This document shows, one piece after another, positions 58,570-64,000 of a stretch of 64,000 nt of DNA (within the stretch, counting starts at the first letter, position 1; each line of letters starts with the position of its first letter). The DNA is from CAZNSX01 sp964575845 (GTDB lineage: Bacteria; UBA8248; CAZNSX01), in assembly GCA_964575845.1 (NCBI GenBank), contig CAZNSX010000006.1, positions 124,001 to 188,000 of the forward strand, given 5' to 3'. Position numbers and translations under genes: made by a program. The notes under the pieces are model-generated. The model was not told the origin of the DNA. It made no database searches and saw only the letters and a program-made list of their open reading frames with translations.

Positions 58570-58875
58570 TTAAGCCACATCCATTCCATGGAGGAGGAGC
58601 CCTGCGGGAGGCTCAGCGAGTAGGTCACCAGCCCGGGCTCGGAAGTCCTTGAAGTGCGGCATCTGCCGGTGAGCGTCCAGCGCGGCGGCGTCGCGCCAGC
58701 ACTCAAAAAAGTGGAACGAGGCACCACCCTCCGTAGGCTTATAGAGGTTGTAGAAGACGCAGCCCTCCTCCGCCCGCGAAGGAGGGCACATCCCTCGCAA
58801 AATGGTTTCGAGTTCCGCTTCCTTTCCCGCCTTGGGCTTCAGGCTCGCAAAGATGAAAACTCGCTCGTCCGACAC
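58570..58875 (-). CDS. Antibiotic biosynthesis monooxygenase (ABM)-domain protein
   Basis: A protein of about 101 residues with a single dimeric alpha-beta ABM fold: VFIFASLKPKAGKEAELETI, EEGCVFYNLYKPTEGGASFH, FFECWRDAAALDAHRQMPHF. Such proteins (YgiN/LsrG-like) are quinol monooxygenases or isomerases. I start at the GTG at 58875 because GGGAGGG lies six bases upstream and family homology begins there; the frame continues upstream to 58956 without homology. Confidence 0.83.
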   Translation of the reverse strand: MSDERVFIFASLKPKAGKEAELETILRGMCPPSRAEEGCVFYNLYKPTEGGASFHFFECWRDAAALDAHRQMPHFKDFRARAGDLLAEPPAGLLLHGMDVA

Positions 58876-59132
58876 GGTGAACCCTCCCGAACTGAGGGGC
58901 CAAGCGTCGCATGTTCGCCCCTTCCCTAGCCCCTGTTTCGCTTCTTCACTCCACAAATTCTAACACACTTGCCTTGGCCCTCAAACCAGCGAGGGCGCCT
59001 ATGCCCAGCGGATGAGGGGAACGCCCTCACCCCCTCGCCATCCATCCGTGCGTCGTTATCGGCCACATAATGAGGGTCCTTCTTGTCACGCCCACGGGTA
59101 GTTATTGACTAAACCATCCCTCTGGGAACAAA

Positions 59133-59170
59133 AAAAGGTAGAACCACTCACCCGAGAAGTTCTACCTTTT
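59133..59170 (-). terminator. Intrinsic terminator downstream of tRNA-Asn
   Basis: Read on the minus strand, AAAAGGTAGAAC and GTTCTACCTTTT form a 12-bp stem around 14 bases, and the last arm runs into a T-tract. It lies 9 bases after the tRNA 3' end. The A/T ends make it bidirectional. Confidence 0.8.
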
Positions 59171-59178
59171 GTTTATTC

Positions 59179-59254
59179 TGGCTCCGGTGGCAGGACTCGA
59201 ACCTGCAACAACTCGGTTAACAGCCGAGGGCTCTGCCGATTGAGCTACACCGGA
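59179..59254 (-). tRNA. tRNA-Asn (anticodon GTT), CCA encoded
   Basis: A 76-base gene: acceptor stem TCCGGTG paired with CACCGGA, D-arm AGCTCAATCGGCAGAGC, anticodon loop CTGTTAA with GTT, and T-loop GGTTCGAGTCC. Discriminator G and CCA are encoded. All stems pair. No neighbouring tRNA, and no repeat suggestive of an integration site, is visible. Confidence 0.95.
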
Positions 59255-59898
59255 ACCGCATTATTCTAAATCGATTATAGCCGCCGATTCATCCCTGTCA
59301 AGAGCTATAGATAGGTGACTCTAAATCGTGGGGTTTTTCGTTTATTCGCTCTATGTGCAGCCTCCCTTATGGTGTATGGGACTTCGCCTCTTCCACATCT
59401 CGGTCCAACAGGGCGGCTGGCAGTTCGGGGTGGCGATTCTCTGCGGGGCCAGGGGAGGGACGAGCAAGCAGCTCAGAGATGACCTCTCCTCCTCCGACTC
59501 CCGCGTTCGCGACGATTCTTATGCATACCGGGCGTAGCCAAGGGACAAATACAGGAAGAAAATATCGCTGAGCAGAGAATCTAACTGATAAACATTAATC
59601 CCGTGCTCGCGGCATAAAAAGGACTTAAAGTTAGCCGGAGGATCGGCTCCGGCTTCTTGGCGCTTAAGGGGTCTGAAGAATAAGGCTCCCGACTGGGAGC
59701 CCAAGAATGACATCATAAGAATGCACAAAAAACAGGGCATAGATTTGCACAAAAAAATTGATTGCAATTGCATTCGATTTTGTGTAATATATTGCAGTAA
59801 ATTTTTTCTGTCTGCACTGTCTTTTGGGCGCATACCATAACTCTTTGAAAAATAAGAGTATTTTCGCCGAGGTGAGTAGCTGATTTGGTGAGGCGGAA
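59255..59898. promoter_or_regulatory. Intergenic region with repeated TGCACAAAAAA motif upstream of the NtrC-type regulator
   Basis: About 640 bases. The first 450 show no gene. TGCACAAAAAA occurs at 59722-59732 and 59746-59756 (24 bp apart), followed by the palindrome TGCAATTGCA (59763-59772) in an AT-rich stretch. The same 11-mer recurs after the regulator gene. These look like binding sites for a DNA-binding protein, possibly the regulator itself. Confidence 0.5.
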
Positions 59899-61293
59899 AT
59901 GGCAGAGGGATCTCTTCTGAAAATCTTGGTCACGTGTGAGGAGGAGGGGGTGAGGGAGTCCCTCAAGCTAATCCTCGAAGATGACTACGACGTGCTTGAG
60001 GCTGGCACGGGACGTGCAGCTCTTGAGCTTGTTGGAAAGCAGCCCATCCATTTAGTCTTCCTTGACGTCAAGCTCCCCGATATGGGTGGTATTGAGATGC
60101 TGAAGCAGCTCAAGGAACTGAAGAAAGACCTTGACGTCATAGTGCTCACCTCCGTGACCGATGTCAAGACCGTGGTCCAGGCCATCAAACTCAGTGCCTA
60201 CGATTACATCGTGAAGCCCTTCGAACCCGACGAGATTCGCTGCATCGTAGGAAAGGCCCTGGAGAAGTATGAGGGGGTCCAGGAAGGCATTGTGCTACAG
60301 GAAGAGGTCTCACGACAGAGGGGCTTTGCCGGCATCATAGGCACCAGCGAGAAAATGCGACAAAACTACGACATCATCTTACGGGTGGCCAATAACATGT
60401 CAACCGTTCTCATCAGTGGTGAGAGCGGTACCGGAAAGGAGCTTATCGCCCGGGCCATCCACCGGTGTGGAACCCGTCGTAATAGGCCATTCATCACTGT
60501 AAATTGCGGAGCAATTCCCGAGAATCTCATCGAGAGCGAGCTCTTCGGCCATGAGAAGGGTGCCTTCACGGGTGCGACCAGCCGCAGGCTGGGGAAATTT
60601 GAGCTGGCGCAAGGGGGGACAGTCTTCCTGGATGAGATCGCAAACCTTCGGGTCGACCTTCAGGGCAAGCTCCTGAGGGTATTGCAGGAGAGGGAGTTCG
60701 AGCGCATAGGCGGTTCCAACACAATCCGGGCGGACGTGCGCATCATCGCCGCCACGAATGTGGATATCCGCGAGCGGATCGCCGAAGGGAGCTTCCGGGA
60801 AGACCTATTCTATCGCGTGAACGTAGTCCCCATCCATGTTTCTCCTCTCAGGGAGCGCCCCGAGGACATACCACTTCTCGTCGAGTACTTTATTAACAAG
60901 TATAATAACGAGTTTGGCCGAAACGTGAAAAAATTCTCTGAGGGGGCATGTTCCATACTTCAGGATTACCATTGGCCTGGAAACGTGAGGGAGCTTGAGA
61001 ACATCATCGAACGAATCGTGGCCTTGGGGCAAGGCGAGTACGTGATCATGCAGGAGCTGCCCGAGGAGATCCTCAGGGTGAGAGACGACGGGGCAAAGGA
61101 CGAAAAGGAGAAGAAGCCTTCGCTCCGTGAGGCTAAAGACCAGCTCGAGCGCCAGTACATCTGCGAGGTACTCGAAGAGGCTGAATGGAATCAGACGGAA
61201 GCAGCCAGAATGCTGGGAATTCACCGCAATACCCTTATCAATAAAATGGAGAGCCTCGGCATAAAGAAAGAACCCTCCCCGAAGACCGGCTGA
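59899..61293 (+). CDS. Sigma54-dependent response regulator (NtrC family)
   Basis: A 464-residue activator. Residues 1-125 form a receiver domain with phospho-acceptor Asp56 (VFLDVKLPDMGG); the acidic pocket reads EEE instead of the usual DD. The AAA+ domain has Walker A GESGTGKE, the sigma54-contact loop GAFTGA and Walker B VFLDEIANL. A Fis-type helix-turn-helix ends the protein (EWNQTEAARMLGIHRNTLIN). It opens sigma54 promoters on phosphorylation. The histidine kinase encoded downstream is its likely partner. The repeated TGCACAAAAAA motif flanks the gene. Confidence 0.93.
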   Translation: MAEGSLLKILVTCEEEGVRESLKLILEDDYDVLEAGTGRAALELVGKQPIHLVFLDVKLPDMGGIEMLKQLKELKKDLDVIVLTSVTDVKTVVQAIKLSAYDYIVKPFEPDEIRCIVGKALEKYEGVQEGIVLQEEVSRQRGFAGIIGTSEKMRQNYDIILRVANNMSTVLISGESGTGKELIARAIHRCGTRRNRPFITVNCGAIPENLIESELFGHEKGAFTGATSRRLGKFELAQGGTVFLDEIANLRVDLQGKLLRVLQEREFERIGGSNTIRADVRIIAATNVDIRERIAEGSFREDLFYRVNVVPIHVSPLRERPEDIPLLVEYFINKYNNEFGRNVKKFSEGACSILQDYHWPGNVRELENIIERIVALGQGEYVIMQELPEEILRVRDDGAKDEKEKKPSLREAKDQLERQYICEVLEEAEWNQTEAARMLGIHRNTLINKMESLGIKKEPSPKTG

Positions 61294-61632
61294 GACCGGC
61301 CCCGCCTCAATGTGACATCTAGTGCAATAAAATTTGGCAGACAAGAAATGTGCACAACGTGCACAAAAAAGTGGAAAGAAAAGTGCACATTTTTGAGTGA
61401 AGCTTTCCTTCATTAGGGACGTCCGCTTGAAAAGGAGGCTCGACCCAGCCGATATGGTTGATTGAAGAACTGATAGCCTCCGGATAACGATTTGATTAAA
61501 TGATGATTACAAGCTTTGGAAAAAATAGCCTCAATTTATAGTGGTGGTCGATGGGTTGCGTTCTTACCTGGAATACTTCTTGCTTAAGAATCTGGCGGCA
61601 ACTCTCTTTCCATCCTTCGGAACTTTGGGGCC
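61294..61632. promoter_or_regulatory. Regulator-kinase spacer with GTGCAC repeats
   Basis: 340 bases. A cluster at 61349-61390 contains TGTGCACA, TGCACAAAAAA (61360-61370) and GTGCACAT within about 40 bp, matching the motif upstream of the regulator gene. This suggests that kinase expression is controlled by the same DNA-binding protein. No convincing sigma54 GG-N10-GC element was found. Confidence 0.5.
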
Positions 61633-63012
61633 ATGCCGCAGAAGGTCATCTTTTGGGACGAGTGGAAGGATAGGACCAACCCAGGTCGCGGCGTTGGCAT
61701 GGTGGAGAATTTCTCTCCCCCAGAGGATTCCACCACCAAGCAAGTTTCCTCCGTCCCCACCTCCCTCCAAGCTCCTACCCTGGTGCCTATGATGAGAGAA
61801 GAAGGCTTGCGCTCATTCCTGGAAGGAACCATAGCGGGAGGGAAGAACCTGCTCGGGGCCGAGGGCTTCGGCCTTTTCCTGAAGGGAGGACAGGGGGAGA
61901 GTGTGCCGGTTATCCTCGCATGTTCTCATGCAAAAGAGGCTCTCGCCGACATGGGCGAGTGGAAGGGCAATGAGTGCGTCGTGATGAATATAGCCGGGAC
62001 CAAGGATTGGCAACTCATACTGGCTCCCATCTTCTGCTGGAGCAGAAACGTGGGGGGGGTTTTCTATTCCTTCTCCGCCGCGACTACTGGGCTTCGCAAG
62101 CTTTTTCCCACTGTAGAGCTGTTGGCCGGGCAGGTGGGGGCTCTGTTGGAGAGGGCACACTTGGAAGTAGAGAGAGTCCGGGAGTCGGTGGAGTTAGAGG
62201 ATTTGAAGGAGACCCTCGGGAGGGCCAAGGAGGCAAGCCTCAAGGTGGGAACGTTGGCCACCCTTGGGAAGCTCATCTCCGTAACTATCCATGAGATATT
62301 CAATCCCCTTAGCATCATAAGTCTCAGCATCGAGAAACTCTTCCGCTCGGTGAGACTCTCCGAGGATGAACTCAAGACCCTGGCACTAATCAGGAAGCAG
62401 GTGGAGAGAATTGAGAAAACCGCCCAAAGGCTCAGGTTCATCCCGCGGAGGCCCACCGAGGAGATGGCACCGGTCCAGGTTGAGCAGCTCCTCAAAGAGG
62501 TATCGGGTCTGGTCGAGCCCGAATTGGAGAGGCGTAACGTGAGGGTCGGTCTTATCCACCAGGGGGGGGCCGCCCATCTCTTGGCCAATAGGAACCAGCT
62601 CACACAGCTCTTCCTGAACCTCATCCATAATGGGCAGGACGCCATGCCCGAGGGCGGAACGCTAACGATCGGCGTGGCCACATTCTGGAGAGAAGGAAAG
62701 GAATGGGTCGAGCTGCGCTTCAGCGATACCGGCTGCGGCATCCCCCGGGAGAACCTGCCGCGGGTCTTCGATCAATTCTTCTCCACAAAACCCGAGGGTA
62801 AGGGGATGGGACTCGGTCTTTCCATCTGCCAAGAGATCGTTTCGGCTCATGGGGGCAGGATGGGGGTAAGCAGCGAGCCGGGCAGGGGCACCACCTTTAC
62901 CGTGGAGCTTCCTTCTCTCGGCGGTGTTCCTCCTTCTCAGGGTCTTCCCCTGGAAAGCGACGGCAAGAATAAGCAATGGGCTCCGACTGAAATCCTGGGA
63001 CTTAGCCCATGA
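61633..63012 (+). CDS. Sensor histidine kinase
   Basis: A 459-residue soluble kinase. Residues 60-175 resemble a GAF-type sensor domain, followed by a coiled-coil linker (VRESVELEDLKETLGRAKEA). The H-box is VTIHEIFNPLSII with His220. The ATP-binding domain has N-box LIHNGQDAMPEGG, G1 FSDTGCGIP and G2 GKGMGLGLS. No membrane helix is seen, so it senses a cytoplasmic signal. The start at the ATG 61633 has no good ribosome site, so it may begin further in. It likely phosphorylates the NtrC-type regulator encoded upstream. Confidence 0.9.
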   Translation: MPQKVIFWDEWKDRTNPGRGVGMVENFSPPEDSTTKQVSSVPTSLQAPTLVPMMREEGLRSFLEGTIAGGKNLLGAEGFGLFLKGGQGESVPVILACSHAKEALADMGEWKGNECVVMNIAGTKDWQLILAPIFCWSRNVGGVFYSFSAATTGLRKLFPTVELLAGQVGALLERAHLEVERVRESVELEDLKETLGRAKEASLKVGTLATLGKLISVTIHEIFNPLSIISLSIEKLFRSVRLSEDELKTLALIRKQVERIEKTAQRLRFIPRRPTEEMAPVQVEQLLKEVSGLVEPELERRNVRVGLIHQGGAAHLLANRNQLTQLFLNLIHNGQDAMPEGGTLTIGVATFWREGKEWVELRFSDTGCGIPRENLPRVFDQFFSTKPEGKGMGLGLSICQEIVSAHGGRMGVSSEPGRGTTFTVELPSLGGVPPSQGLPLESDGKNKQWAPTEILGLSP

Positions 63013-63046
63013 AAAGGTTGGCCCTGACGGGAACTATCTCCTCATC

Positions 63047-63511
63047 TCAGCCCGTTCTTCCTTCCTCAAGCAGGCTCTTCAGCTCTGCCATGAACTCACT
63101 CAGGTCCTTGAAGGAGCGGTAGACGGAGGCAAACCTCACGTAGGCCACTTGGTCCAGGGCGTGAAGTTCGCGCATGACCTCCTCCCCTATCATCTGACTT
63201 GAGACCTCCTTCTCGCCGCTCTCAAGCACCTTCTTTTCAATCCTGTCCACCAAGGCCTCACGCTCCTCGGCCGAAACGGGTCTCTTCTCAAGGGCCTTCT
63301 CGATCCCGACCATTATTTTGGAGCGGTCGAAGGTCTCCCGCTGGCCGTCCTTCTTGACCACGAGAGGCAGAGCCCCTTCGATGCGCTCATAAGTTGTGAA
63401 GCGGTGGCCGCAACTGATGCACTCGCGCCTCCTTCGGATGGCATTTCCCTCCTTGGTGAGGCGGGAGTCCACTACTTTGGTTTCATCATTATTGCAGCCG
63501 GGACATTTCAT
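63047..63511 (-). CDS. nrdR: Transcriptional repressor NrdR
   Basis: A 154-residue regulator of ribonucleotide reductase genes. The N-terminal zinc ribbon (MKCPGCNNDETKVVDSRL, CISCGHRFTTYE) binds the NrdR box, and the ATP-cone (VVKKDGQRETFDRSKIMVGI) senses ATP/dATP. It lies 2 bp after glyA on the same strand, an arrangement common in deltaproteobacteria. Full length. Confidence 0.95.
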   Translation of the reverse strand: MKCPGCNNDETKVVDSRLTKEGNAIRRRRECISCGHRFTTYERIEGALPLVVKKDGQRETFDRSKIMVGIEKALEKRPVSAEEREALVDRIEKKVLESGEKEVSSQMIGEEVMRELHALDQVAYVRFASVYRSFKDLSEFMAELKSLLEEGRTG

Positions 63512-63513
63512 GG

Positions 63514-64000
63514 CTAGTCGAAAGAAGCGCCCGCCGCCTCCTGGGCGGTGAGAGCTTTCCTGCGTTCAGGGTAGAGGGGAAACTGACCGCAGAGCTCCCG
63601 CACCTCCCGCCTTATTTTCTGGTGAAGGGCCTCGTCATCCACCCTCTCAATGACATCAGCGATCCAGTCGGCTATCTGGCGCATCTCCGGCTCCTTCATG
63701 CCCCGGGTGGTGACGCAGGGGGTCCCGATCCGGATGCCTGAGGCGACAAAAGGGCTTCGGGTTTCAAAGGGGATAGTGTTCTTATTGACAGTAATGCCGG
63801 CGAGCTCAAGAGACCTCTCAACCTTCTTTCCCGTGAGCTCGCTGTCCCTGAAGGCGGCAAGCATCAGGTGGTTATCGGTGCCGCCTGAGACGAGCTTCAC
63901 ACCCCGCCCCATAAGCCTCTCGGCCATGGCCTTGGCGTTTGAGACGATCTGCCGCTGGTACTCTTTAAACTCCGGCTCCATGGCCTCCTTGAAGGCCACC
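63514..64000 (-). CDS. glyA: Serine hydroxymethyltransferase, C-terminal part
   Basis: The last ~162 residues of GlyA; the gene runs past the right edge of the window. Matching stretches: AFKEAMEPEFKEYQRQIVSN, LVSGGTDNHLMLAAF, KNTIPFETRSPFVASGIRIG and VTTRGMKEPEMRQIADWI. The enzyme interconverts serine and glycine with tetrahydrofolate. The PLP lysine lies outside the window. Its stop is 2 bp before the start of nrdR. Confidence 0.95.
   Translation of the reverse strand, partial: VAFKEAMEPEFKEYQRQIVSNAKAMAERLMGRGVKLVSGGTDNHLMLAAFRDSELTGKKVERSLELAGITVNKNTIPFETRSPFVASGIRIGTPCVTTRGMKEPEMRQIADWIADVIERVDDEALHQKIRREVRELCGQFPLYPERRKALTAQEAAGASFD

Noticed and set aside
61321..61356. Sigma54 promoter (TTGGCAG ... 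TGTGCAC) upstream of the histidine kinase gene
   Set aside because: Spacing between GG and GC is 14, not the required 10.

Overview
The window is 64 kb of GC-rich bacterial chromosome, probably a scaffold from an uncultured organism because it holds one run of ten Ns. No rRNA or single-copy phylogenetic marker is present, so placement is indirect. Siroheme-decarboxylase genes (ahbA/ahbB), several TRAP-TAXI transporters, anaerobe-style CoA chemistry and a probable selenoprotein all point to a Desulfobacterota/deltaproteobacterium-like anaerobe or facultative anaerobe. That assignment is inference.

Layout. 0-2.5 kb: a cut CocE/NonD hydrolase, an M48 lipoprotein protease and a ZIP metal transporter. 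2.8-5.2 kb: an ArsR-controlled operon (arsR, a 45-residue Cys-rich peptide gene, ABC ATPase, ABC-2 permease) with a dyad operator. 5.6-8.45 kb: a mercury-resistance operon controlled by a CsoR-type repressor (csoR-like, small membrane protein, merA, merT, merP). The merP gene has two in-frame UGA codons exactly where the metal-binding CxxC cysteines belong, followed by a SECIS-like hairpin, so it most likely encodes a di-selenocysteine MerP. 8.5-11.8 kb: a TAXI-TRAP transporter behind a good sigma70 promoter. 12-20.3 kb: cold-shock protein, MmgE/PrpD, an orphan DNA methyltransferase, PrpF-like protein, a CoA-transferase pair with thiolase, and a ferritin-like protein. 20.4-33 kb: housekeeping (glycosyltransferase, M16 peptidase, hflX, mgtE, thioesterase-ubiX, pepA, ahbA-ahbB-pfkB-rsmD).

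33.0-37.3 kb is an accessory block of four unrelated, more AT-rich genes (HEPN-like unknown, pRiA4b ORF-3 family, SH3/TM protein, PIN-like protein). Each is followed just after its stop codon by a copy of the same ~60-bp two-hairpin repeat, giving a cassette-like look without any visible integrase. 37.3-47.4 kb is a catabolic/uptake cluster on the minus strand: an IclR regulator, then a cupin, an NMT1/TauA-type ABC importer, an M20-type hydrolase, a dihydroorotase/hydantoinase-type amidohydrolase, and a flavoprotein plus [2Fe-2S] pair. The assembly gap lies here, beside a 30-bp perfect palindrome. 47.8-58.4 kb, on the plus strand, is a second catabolic cluster: two tandem near-identical DRE-TIM (HMGL-like) lyases plus a decayed third copy, two SDR dehydrogenases, a TPP-dependent E1 alpha/beta pair without E2, a TAXI binding protein, a broken M24 peptidase and a fused TRAP permease. 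58.5-64 kb: an ABM monooxygenase-like protein, tRNA-Asn with terminator, an NtrC-type regulator and histidine kinase flanked by repeated TGCACAAAAAA motifs, nrdR, and the 3' part of glyA.

The signals most worth following are the Sec-MerP mercury operon and the four-unit repeat-terminated gene block.
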